In this document: in pieces, positions 47,905 to 58,435 of the stretch
Numbering within the stretch: the first letter of the stretch is position 1
Layout: every line of letters begins with the position of its first letter
From: Congeria kusceri
Lineage: Eukaryota > Mollusca > Bivalvia > Myida > Dreissenidae
NCBI GenBank assembly: GCA_027627225.1
Contig: CM051036.1
Location: forward strand, 42,142,926 to 42,206,925
Direction of reading: 5' to 3'
DNA length: 64,000 bases
Translations under genes and position numbers: made by a program
Notes under the pieces: generated by a model
Databases searched by the model: none
What the model saw: only the letters and a program-made list of their open reading frames with translations
What the model was told of the DNA's origin: nothing

Positions 47905-50580
47905 TATAATTTATGTGGTGCTTTATAGTATGCTAAAGATCTACATGTTTAATTTGATTGTTTTCCTTCGTTTAATTATTTTACTTATCTTTTACTTAGC
48001 AATGACATCGTTATGTTAAAATGTTGTATTTAAAAAAAAACGCTTTATTTTTTAAATTTTGATTTGCGGTATTGATGCCTGTGAGATCGCTATTTAAAAC
48101 ACTCTTTTTAAAACTAGGCTTACATTATCCTTATGCAATCTTTGTTATTCTTCTCACAAATTCTTAGTTATAAATTATTATTAGCTGAATTTTTGTGTTC
48201 CGAACGTGACGTCCAAATGCATTTGTTTATTGTTATACTTCTTAAAAATGTACGATTTTTATTCGCTATATTTTTATTTTGTCCTTTTTTGCTAATGAAA
48301 TAATAATCTACCGGGTATTTCCATTACCAAATCTTATAGTTTTTGCATGTAATTTCCAAGCCCCGTTGTTATTTTCGTTATGTTCGTTTTGAGGATATTT
48401 ATATGATGATTATTATTATTTACATGTCGTATGTGGATTACATTGAACAGTTTTTCAACTCACTATGTATATGGATTTCATAATGTTGAACGTAAGCAAT
48501 AGTTCGGCCTAAAAACATGTCTACATATGTTTTCTTCGCCTTTCAACCAATTTAGTGGGGTTTTTTTGTAGTGTAAATAATTTGTATTTTATTTAAAAAT
48601 AGTATAAATACCTGTAAATAGAGTTTTAAAAAATATACCATTTTAGTAATATATACATGTTTGAAAAGGATTATCACGAAATACATAGTCGAATAGAGTT
48701 TCTCTTCTTATAGAATATATTGAATGTTGCCACAAGAATATACTTTTAATTAATTTCCTTCGTGATGCCCAGTCCAACCGTTGATCTACTATCCACTGCG
48801 CTTTTTCTTCCCCCCTTTTCAATTTCCACTTCCAGCCTGTGAAACAAACTTGTCAGTTTCCACATTCGGTACTTTTTGCGTCACGTTTAGATGTTCATTT
48901 TAGCTAATAAGATATAACGCTATATCCTTTGTCTAAATCTGCTTCGTTGAGTTTTATCGCTAGTCATCAATTGGGGGCGTTGAGCTTTCGCCTATGTACA
49001 GTACCTAACATGCCTGTAATTTCTAATGTAGGTTTTTAGATTGGTATTGTTTTACCATTGACACAGGCTACGCTAATTTCTTACCTTCAGCCCCTTACCT
49101 TTTCCCTAACCATGCATTCATAGTCTTTTCCTTGCCATTAGCTTGTCATCAGTCATTGAGTTACAATCAAATACATGTTTGTAGGCTTGTAATTTGAGGT
49201 AAAAATAGCAAAAGTCCATGTTTGTAGGCTTGTAATTTGAGGTAAAAATAGCATCAGTCCTTGAGGAGCAGTTTTGCATTCAATGAAGCTATTGTGAATA
49301 GGATTATACTTTCTTCTGAAATATCCAAAATAAAAATAAGCATACGTGTGTTTTAAATATGGACTTGCAAACAAAATTGTATTTCCTCAAGTTTGCGCTA
49401 TTAGTGAATCAAAAGGGTTTTCGTTTTGGTTATCAAATCTAGATATCAATAGATCGTCTATAGCTACATTTTAAAACTATATATCTCATCATATACATTT
49501 ACCAGGAAATTGAGCATATATTAAAAATAGGAGTGTGAACTGTTCATACTTAAACACGTGTCATATTCTGCCCTGGAGGAGCCACAAATAAAATTCTTCA
49601 ACGTCGATTTCGATTTTGCCAATTATATGTACATGTTCATACGTAATCATAGAAACATTTTATTTACGGTTTGATTGGAAAGTGTGCTCCATTTGAAACA
49701 TTGGTGTTATTCATTCAGTTGTAACGGTGATAAAACTGCATTTAAAATTGAATTGAATTGCTTAACATATTGCCAAAATGTAAATATTAAACATTATCTT
49801 TTCGTAAATTAACAGATTTCTCTTAAATATTCCATTATCAATTTCAGTTTTATGGCACATTTGGACAACTTAATTTTTATATTATATCAATATTTGGACT
49901 AGATAAATCGATGTTTTTTTCATCAACACTGTATTTTGCGATTAAAGTCAAGTTTATAAACAGCTGGCCAGTGGATAAGTGTTATTTAAGTGTGCTGTTT
50001 AATTGCTGTAGTGACAATAATATAAAACATTGTTTGAAGTTTTATAAAAAGGATTCATAAAATGGTTATATGAACGCCCTATTTTGTTATGTAGGTAATC
50101 GTAATGTACTTAATTTTTTATTATTTTTGTTTGGGGGGGGGGGGAGTGGGGGTTGTTTGTTGTTTGCGTTCACATATTGTTCCGATGATTGCATTACATA
50201 ATTTACTTAAACTGTGATCCCTTTCAATAATTGTGTTTCTTCATAAATGTGGAAATATATATATGTGAATACGTACAAGAATTAAAGTTTAATGTTCTTA
50301 TATATAACATTTAGTGTTCATGCAAATAACAAATAATAACACTGAATATTTTGTGTGATTTTGGCGTCTATGCAAAGACAAATAAAACACATATGTCTTT
50401 TGTAATAATGTTGACAACACACTCCGCTAACAAACTCATTTGTGATAATTGGTAGGAGAAGCATGGTCTGGTAACACAGTATAAACCTGCACATGTTACA
50501 AACGTATGTTTGAATATGACCTCGCAAGACTCTATGTTGTGACGCTACTAGTCTGCATTCCTGACAAGTCTGTACAAGCC
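47905..50580. other. AT-rich noncoding stretch
   Basis: Contains a 43-bp tandem duplication (49,175-49,260) and a run of about 13 G near 50,135. No gene supported. Confidence 0.4.
49175..49260 (+). repeat. 43-bp tandem duplication
   Basis: ATGTTTGTAGGCTTGTAATT and the following bases through AGTCC occur twice, starting at 49,175 and 49,218, with two base differences near the end. Confidence 0.9.
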
Positions 50581-50584
50581 GCAC

Positions 50585-50878
50585 ATGAAGCATATGATAA
50601 AAGAATTCAAGCCTGATGACTTCCCAATATACACTGTCTCATCAATTTCTTTTAAATCGGCAATGAGCTATGGGCGAATATTTAGCATGATCTTAGGCTT
50701 GACGTTACAAAATTCCCCTATTTTCCTATACACTCCTGAAATGGCTGAACTCCATCAAATAAATTTTCATTTAATTAAGAAACTAAGCACAAAACCATAT
50801 CGGCGTCAAATTCAAATATGTATAACACAGCTTGTTCCGAACGATTTGCAAATAAAAACCTTTATACTATTTTCTTAG
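50585..50878 (+). CDS. Uncharacterised 97-residue open frame
   Basis: ATG-started frame reading MKHMIKEFKPDDFPIYTVSS and so on, ending FILFS before a TAG. The composition is balanced and helical in the second half (FHLIKKLSTKPYRRQIQICI), rather better than random. The segment FPIYTVSS faintly resembles a motif seen in dynamin-like GTPases, but that is too short to name a family. Could be a gene fragment. Confidence 0.25.
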   Translation: MKHMIKEFKPDDFPIYTVSSISFKSAMSYGRIFSMILGLTLQNSPIFLYTPEMAELHQINFHLIKKLSTKPYRRQIQICITQLVPNDLQIKTFILFS

Positions 50879-51223
50879 GTCATAATGTTGATGGCAGTTT
50901 AATTCTAACATCATGAAATAATAATCGTTTTCATCCATTGCGGGGCGGTATTTGTACTCTTTCGGTCTTTAAGTCATGGAAAGGGCGAACACGTGTGACA
51001 GTCACACAGTGTACACTCTGAATCAAAACGCTGACAGCGTGTAAAGACTGTTGCCAAAAAAGGAAAGACACCAAAATCAAGGGAAATAGAGTGCAAATAT
51101 TGTTTAACAGAAGTGACACATTTGTTTCAACGAAACTAAATTCCTGAAATGACATTTTTACACAAGGCAAATCGAACTACTCATTTTTATAATCCTTACT
51201 TTCAATATCTTTATTGATATGTA

Positions 51224-51441
51224 GGTTTGTATGCCAACTACTTTACGCGGCAAACGCAATAATATGCATAACAGTGAACGTGTCGACAAATTCTGAAAGG
51301 GCCGAAATAGCCGACGGACCGTATAAATGTACGGGTATCGATTGTTATTGCTTCATAGCCTGCAAAGAAAAGAATATGCCACGCGATTCAATCTCTCGAA
51401 ATCACCCTACTAAAGACCGTTGGCTTCCGCCAACAGACTAA
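51224..51441 (+). CDS. Candidate terminal exon of an unknown gene
   Basis: After TATTGATATGTAG, a possible acceptor, the frame reads VCQLLYAANAIICITVNVST, then a cysteine cluster (KCTGIDCYCFIACKEKN) and a polar tail ending in TAA. AATAAA occurs about 100 bp downstream (51,538-51,543). There is no in-frame ATG at the start, so it can only be the last exon of something upstream. Unrecognised. Confidence 0.25.
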
Positions 51442-51692
51442 AAACAGCAGTTGAAGCATTGCCTTTTATGATTAATATCATTCTGTATAATATAATAAGA
51501 GCATCGTATCAAACGTGTAATCTTTTATTAAGATAAAATAAAACATTTTGTTATCAATTAAAATCTCGATATGCAACACTAAGAAGGCCAATGACAAATT
51601 AAAGCAGTTATCATCATATACATGTTCAACAAAACACATGCAATTCTACAATTGTCTGTGCAGTGTACATGTATATGCAATTGTTGTATTTT

Positions 51693-51879
51693 AGCAGAGT
51701 ATTAAGACGGCCCAGTGATGCAGCTACAGACAGTGACTCTGTATCGTCATTTGTCAACGGTGTCCAGCGATGTTTTCCTTGTTTTGGTCCTGTGTACAAT
51801 GCGCAACAAAGACAAGACAAGAACATGACATGCAAAACTTGTATGAAACATTATGTAGTCAGCATCTTTCAGCATTGAA
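51693..51879 (+). CDS. Candidate exon of an unknown gene
   Basis: After GTATTTTAGCAG the frame reads VLRRPSDAATDSDSVSSFVN and continues with a cysteine-bearing stretch (RCFPCFGP, then MTCKTCMKH) to a TGA at 51,877-51,879. Ser/Asp-rich composition and higher GC argue for coding. No ATG start is convincing. A 104-codon frame in another register (51,770-52,084) overlaps it and is probably its shadow. Confidence 0.25.
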
Positions 51880-52121
51880 TGTGTATTTCAGCCTACAGTG
51901 TATTTTAATTTCTAATTTCCTTTTTGAAAAGAAATTCGTCATGCTTTGGTCTATTTTTAAAAACGGTGGATATTTTATAGATATACCTAAGCAACGATTG
52001 AACGCGAATAGTTTTGAAATAAATACCAAGAGCAATAATTATTATATATTGAAAGAAAGGCATTCACTATACCTAAAAGGCTGAGCTATATATTTCAAAT
52101 TACATAATATGCATTCGTTTT

Positions 52122-52563
52122 TAACCACAACGCACTCATGTAAACAATGTTTAACTAACCACAACGCACTCATGTAAACAATGTTTAACTAACCACAACG
52201 CACTCATGTAAACAATGTTTAACTAACCACAACGCACTCATGTAAACAATGTTTAACTAACCACAACGCACTCATGTAAACAATGTTTAACTAACCACAA
52301 CGCACTCATGTAAACAATGTTTAACTAACCACAACGCACTCATGTAAACAATGTTTAACTAACCACAACGCACTCATGTAAACAATGTTTAACTAACCAC
52401 AACGCACTCATGTAAACAATGTTTAACTAACCACAACGCACTCATGTAAACAATGTTTAACTAACCACAACGCACTCATGTAAACAATGTTTAACTAACC
52501 ACAACGCACTCATGTAAACAATGTTTAACTAACCACAACGCACTCATGTAAACAATGTTTAAC
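52122..52563 (+). repeat. Perfect 34-bp tandem array, 13 copies
   Basis: 442 bp, exactly 13 units beginning TAACCACAACGCACTCATGT, with no differences seen between units. Confidence 0.97.
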
Positions 52564-54681
52564 ACCAGCTGAATCAGCCGGAGAGGCCTCTTATCACCAG
52601 CATAAGGTCTTTTATAAAAGGCACGTGACCAAGGCCCGTATTCACAAAGCTCCTAAGGGAAAACTTAAGTAAATTTCTTAAATTCACAAAATTCCTTAAG
52701 TCTTTGGCAGTTTCATGTGTAGATAATTGTACATTAAAATATTAACAGATAATAAATATTGCTTTGATGGTTCATATTTTACCTTTTTGTAAACTGAAAT
52801 TATTGGATTTCACATAGAAAATTAAAACTGAAATATCCACTTAAGTAGAACTTAAGTTAAGATTTCCCGTGGGAGGAGCTTTGTGAATATTGGCCCAACT
52901 CTCAATACAATTCAGTAAACACATATAGCAGCCACAAACACAATTTATATAAACACAGCTGTTAAAACTAATGTTACAATGTTCATGTTTGTAAAATGCA
53001 TTTGAAAACAAAATGCGTATTTTCGTGATACTGTTTATTTTTGGCAGTTTGATTTATTCATATATTTAAAGTTTAGTGAGCAACACCGGCAGTAAATTAA
53101 ACGGAATGCGGTTTTGTATACAAGTTACTTGTACGGATGCCTGAATTCGCTGTCTGTAACAATATTATCGCATGCATTAAAGAAAAACATAGTGCAAGTC
53201 AGCAACTAAGTAAAACATATACATATAGAAAAATATAAAACTTAAAAAAAAATATATAAAAAACACGTACATAAATCGAGTTTCCGTTTTCATGGAGAAG
53301 TTTGTCGGAAGCGAATGTCAAGATTGTAAATTGTGCACTGGAAATAAATTCGTGCATAAATTATGTACCTTTGCAGGTTGTTTTAATGTAACATGTCATG
53401 CGGTCCTGTGTGAAGATTAATGGGTTTTATTTGGGCTGCTATATATGTATGGTTTGATTGTTCACAACACTCAAGACGTATTAGTTACGTTACAATACTT
53501 GCTTAACTGTTTGGCCAGATGTCTCAGTTTAGTTTAGCATGATTGTTTTTCTGCAAACTTTTATTTGGTTTAATCGTACGTTCTACTATTTCGTCTAATT
53601 TGTTTTTATTTCGTATTTTATTATAGTATAATTTATAAATATGTAAAAAAATAAACTAACTTCAAAATGAATAGTGGAAAGGACATAAGTAACTATAACT
53701 ACTATTCCTGTCCGATTATATATGCAGTACTTCTTGCAGTTGTGGCAGTAAATGTCTTAGCTCGTAGTTTTGCCAAGAAAATAAAGCAAGTAACAATGTT
53801 TTCTTTTCTTCGTTTGTCAAGAAGGTGTGAAGCGACATCGTCATAAATAAAACCCTGAATATATAGTCTGTATCTCAGAAATATTATGTCGCAGGCTTCG
53901 AATAAAATAGGTGGTGTGAATGTGAAATCTTATATAAAATAACGGAGTTCGCTAACGAAGACTTATATTTCACAGTTTACATTTTGTAGGGATATATAAG
54001 TTAATCGTAAGTTAAAATTTAATTGATGGTGGCGTCAATGATCAACGTAAAACACATCTCGTCTCTAATAGTAACGTACGGACCTGTTATTAAAGGAGAT
54101 CACTGTATATCAAGCGTACATCCAGTGTTGTAAAACACAAAGAGAGCGTCACATCTAAAATGTAAACATTCATTAATTGTGGTGTGTTTTTTTGACGAGC
54201 GACAGCACCGATTTACTTTTGAAATGGTTAATATAATGGTGATGGCCAGTGTAAAAGACTTAAAATATATATAATGAATGGTTGGGAAATAATCGTATAT
54301 TAAAAAATATGACATTTCTGCATAATGTTGACAACTGTTTCAATGGACGTCTTACTTGAACAATGAAGGTACATTGTATTAAAAATAAATCCTAGTTTCT
54401 GAATTATTCGCTGTGCATTAAGCGTTCCCCTATTTTCACGGTATCATAGTAATGCAGAAAAAAAGGTGTTTGACAACCGAATCTTCTTTTATTACGCTAT
54501 TTGTTAAGTTAATTTCATTGTTACACTAAATAATATATTTTATTTGACTTTCTTTTTTCGTGTGTGACAGCATTTTCAGGGATTTTGTCACTCAAAACAA
54601 ATCTTAAAACCAGTGTATAGGTATTTGATTAATCAGAATACAAAAGTACGTATTATTATGAAGTTAATATAAATATTATAC
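52564..54681. other. AT-rich noncoding stretch
   Basis: A foldback-like pair, TTCACAAAGCTCCTAAGGGA (52,642-52,661) and GGGAGGAGCTTTGTGAATAT (52,871-52,890), brackets about 230 bp containing CTTAAGT motifs on both sides. This may be a small MITE. Nothing else supported. Confidence 0.4.
52630..52896. mobile_element. Possible foldback element with CTTAAGT subterminal motifs
   Basis: The left end GGCCCGTATTCACAAAGCTC and the right end GAGCTTTGTGAATATTGGCC are inverted repeats of about 20 bp. AACTTAAG and CTTAAGTT motifs mirror each other inside. No coding sequence. Confidence 0.65.
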
Positions 54682-54795
54682 ATTTGAGCGGAAAGTGCCG
54701 TCCTGGATTAGCCTGTGCGGACTGCACAGGCTAATCCGGGACGACACTTTACGCACATGCATTAAGTCCGGTTTTCCCATGAAGCGCCTCAAATG
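54682..54795. mobile_element. Palindromic MITE, copy 7 (internal deletion, 114 bp)
   Basis: Only the right half remains (CGGAAAGTGCCG, one complete internal palindrome, the right terminal repeat). The outermost bases of the left terminus (TTTGAG) are still present directly before it. The flanks ACATTTGA and TCAAATGT remain mutually complementary, which suggests loss of the middle rather than a truncated insertion. Confidence 0.85.
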
Positions 54796-56180
54796 TACAT
54801 GGTGCTGCTTAAAAGGAGCAGTGGTTAAGCCGAGCCTGTTCTTAGACATTTTCTTATCATTTTGTTAATCCACATTTTTGTCATTGTTATGCTAAATAAC
54901 ATTTATTAACATAGCATTTTCATTTGTCGTTGAAAATTTGCAAAAATAAGTTAAGTTTAAAAGCCCACAAGGGGAACGAAATGGTGCAGGGTGCAACAAC
55001 AAGTTGATTCGCTCTGAATCTTTTCCTGGCTATGTTTATATTTAGGAGCAGCAAAACGATTTATTCACATCAGCTTGCATTTTGCATTGCATAGATATTT
55101 AGGCATTTAATCCAAAAACAGGTTTTGACGTTACCTTAAGCAAAAGTCTTGTTTCCTCGTAAGACATCTACGTCACATATCTGCATATACGAGAAATGTA
55201 TGTATTATGGCCATTTGACCGATGGTACGTTTTAATATTGACACTTATTTCACTGTCACGCAGACGCAAGGCAAATTACTGCACAATAAAGCGTTCTGAT
55301 TAGTTATAAATACATGATCCGTTTTATTACCTCTTCTATGTTTTACACATTGCTCTTTATTGACAGTATGAGGGCTGTCCCTGTAAATCGTGTATTTTGT
55401 CTTTTACCGTTTTATTTAGCATACCGTGAAGACTTTTTGGCGGCTTGCAGGGCTTGCGCCGGTCACTCAAACATAGGTTTTGCAACTGTTGCGTGGCTGA
55501 TTCATTATTAGTTATAGCCTTCTTTCGATTCAGTATTCCTATAGCACTATATACAATTAACTTAATTATTTTACTTCAATCATGACTTGATTGGCATACA
55601 TTACACGATTGCAAATATCCTGTGACATAAAATAACAACGAACTTTAAGATGTTATAAAACAACAATAATTCTCAATCGAGACATTTCAAACATCTATAA
55701 TGTTTCTGTGTGAGTTATAAGCGCACATAAATCATTAATTGTCATTTCACGTCAAGCCGTGTGTGAAGCCAGAAGCTAGTTCGACTTGTCAAGCAAACCC
55801 TAACGGCTAATACACCCATTTACAGACAATAAAACATTATTACTTGTGATTACATGTAATAAAAGTCTTTGTTGTTAAATGCATGCCTTCATACACCATT
55901 TGTAACAATCATAAGTAATGTTCAGAGCGTAATGCCCAATATAGTTTCCGTTAATTAACATTATTCGATTTATTGTTCAATCAAATTAATGTACTACACT
56001 TTGAATTAAAAGCCTTGCACATTGATTTCCAATCCACCATAAGCAAGAAAGACAGCTTAGATAAAACATGTATGTATACAAGTATATTATAAATGCGCAA
56101 AACAACTATTCATCTATTCTTTAAATGAACTGTGTTCGTTATGTTATGTCTTGCAAACCAGTCATTACAATGGATAATAT
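54796..56180. other. AT-rich noncoding stretch
   Basis: A 65-codon plus-strand frame at 55,314-55,511 has no domain. Nothing else supported. Confidence 0.4.
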
Positions 56181-56448
56181 ATATGAGGCGTGTCGTGGGA
56201 AAACCGGGCTTAATGCATGTGCGTAAAGTGTCGTCCCGGATTAGCCTGTGCAGACCGCACAGGCTAATCCGGGACGGCGCTTTCCGCATACAGTGGATTT
56301 ATGTTTAGAACAGACTTCCTTGAAACTGAAAATACCATACAAGCGAAAAGCGCCGTTCCGGATTAGCCTGTGCGGACTGCAGAGGCTAATCCGGGACGAC
56401 ACTTTACGCACATGCATTAAGCCCGGTTTCCTACGACACGCTACATAT
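56181..56448. mobile_element. Palindromic MITE, copy 8
   Basis: This is a full-length copy of about 268 bp. It starts ATATGAGGCGTGTCGTGGG and ends ACGACACGCTACATAT, with two internal palindromes. It lies about 1.9 kb upstream of the tyrosinase ATG. Confidence 0.9.
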
Positions 56449-58337
56449 TTGTTCTCAATTTTGGGTTTGTTTAGGTGTAAAAAGACATGGTCGATTGCCA
56501 GCTAAGTTAAGTTTCAACTTCAATTCTAGTTATGTGTTTACAAAGTAAATTATATATTTCTGTATAATCGCAAAATGTTAGGAATGCACCCATGTCCAGC
56601 TAGTCATATGTATATTGCTGTATAAACGCAATATAGCATACGTTTATTTTGAAAGCAAGCAATAAACCAATAGAATTGATCTTTGTGACTTCTTGGTTCT
56701 CCTCATACACTTAACATTGCTGACCAAAGATATTTCTTGAAAGGCATATTAATTATCACGTCCACTAACAGGTGCATATGTACCCCTGGAAATGTAACAC
56801 TGTACAAATGTAACATATAGGTATTCGAACGTTGACCGGCAGCACGCAATTCATTAATTATGAATTCGGAAAACATAAATGGTGTCACTTGTCAGCTGCG
56901 CACTGTATAGTTCTGTTATTTTATTTCGTCGATGCGCACTTGTTAAGTAGTAAATATTACAATAGCCGTCAACTTTTGTCACAATACCATTCTTATTGTA
57001 TACATTAGTACACTAAAACTGGAACGCTGTGAACAGAACAGACCACTATTTGTTAGGAAAATACAACAATCCATCTGAATTAAGTTTTCGGGTTTTTATA
57101 CGCCGTGTTAGATTATTGCATTGACCGAAAATATAAGGTATTTTAATATTATTTAATGATACGCTCAAGCACTAAAAACGTGTTTGCTGCATATTATATT
57201 CATCAATTTTGTATTGTACATTCAGTTAAAATCATGAAATAGCCTTATGTCAATATTGCTTCCGTATTGCTGTTATGTATGCAATCGTAAGTTCTTAACA
57301 TGTGTGAATTGAAAATACTTACGCAATTTCATTTAAATATATTTTGAAGAGGAATAGTTTTACGAAAAAATATATTTATTTTCCATATCTCAAATTTTCA
57401 TTATATTAGTAAGCCTAATTGTAATGTGCATTTTAACCTGAATAAAAATATAATTATCCATATATATTTGTCCAACATATCATTATTTTCTTTGTTACTG
57501 ATAACCAGGACCATTTGTACGATGTCCAGTTACTCTACATGGTTGAAACTTGACGCCATTTTATACGTTATTTGAAATGTTGCCACTAAGATGATCTCAA
57601 CACAGGTTCCCCTCGGGGGTTTAGAATGAAATGAGTGAGTTGGAAGTCAACGTATCCCAAACAAAGTTTGGGCAACAAGCAATTATCTGGGGGAATACAA
57701 AACAATAAACTTTAAAAGTTATTGTATTAAACGAAACATTCGAAAGCTTACCGTGGTTTATCCAATCATTGCACTCGGATACCACACGTTTAACTTTTAA
57801 CCTAGTTTTCACAACAGACCACGTGGTAAAGCACGTGTGAAGCTCGGTGAAATTTAGCCTTTTACAAAGCTGGGGCGGCGACTTAATATTTTGTGGCAAA
57901 AACTTGAAATGTATATTATATTTCCAAATAATAAATATTTTCTTGATTTTTGCTGAGAAATGGTATCTTTTATGCTCTAATTATTTATTGTCTTCTGTTA
58001 TTCTCTTGTTTTTGATATTACATATGTATATATTTATTATTAGTGCTACTCTAGATCAAGGAACATATCATAATATGAATTTATAAAGACGCTGCTCATA
58101 TAGCTAGATTAATATTTATATAGACGACCCACAAAAACCCGAACTATTTATAATAATAATGACGACACAAGAAATAATTAAAAATAACACAATCGGCATG
58201 CGAACTTGTGGTCGATTTATAATATAACAGACGACAACCCAAAACGTGAACGATTTATAATATCTTCCATTACATACAATTAATGTTTTTATTAATATGA
58301 AAGTATTAATATGTTTGTATTTCTTAAATTTCAGACA
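56449..58337. promoter_or_regulatory. Upstream region of the tyrosinase gene
   Basis: AT-rich. The bases TTCTTAAATTTCAG directly before ACAATG (ATG at 58,338) look like a splice acceptor, so a noncoding 5' exon and the promoter probably lie further upstream. A pair of imperfect repeats (AGACGACCCACAAAAACCCG at about 58,122 and CAGACGACAACCCAAAACGT at about 58,229) occurs 100-220 bp before the ATG. A minus-strand frame at 57,621-57,899 begins at TTG, not ATG, and is not supported as a gene. Confidence 0.35.
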
Positions 58338-58435
58338 ATGAGAGCCCTTGGTGTGGTGTTTGTGTTCTGGGCAATATTTCTGCCGTACTTCGACATCGAT
58401 GCCCAGCAGGCAACGGCCGTAGGGTCAATGAATCT
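58338..58435 (+). CDS. Tyrosinase-like gene, exon 1 (signal peptide)
   Basis: 98 nt, ends in phase 2 at CT/GTAATA. The donor was chosen because it is the one that keeps frame with exon 2 (splitting a Leu codon) and it lies just before an in-frame TAA. The alternative GCC/GTAGGG does not keep the frame. Confidence 0.8.

Noticed and set aside
52122..52563. CRISPR-like 34-bp array
   Set aside because: The units are directly adjacent with no spacers, so this is a simple tandem repeat.
57621..57899. 92-codon minus-strand frame divergent from the tyrosinase gene
   Set aside because: It starts at TTG rather than ATG, has no convincing acceptor and no recognisable domain, although a GTAAGC donor-like site lies within it.
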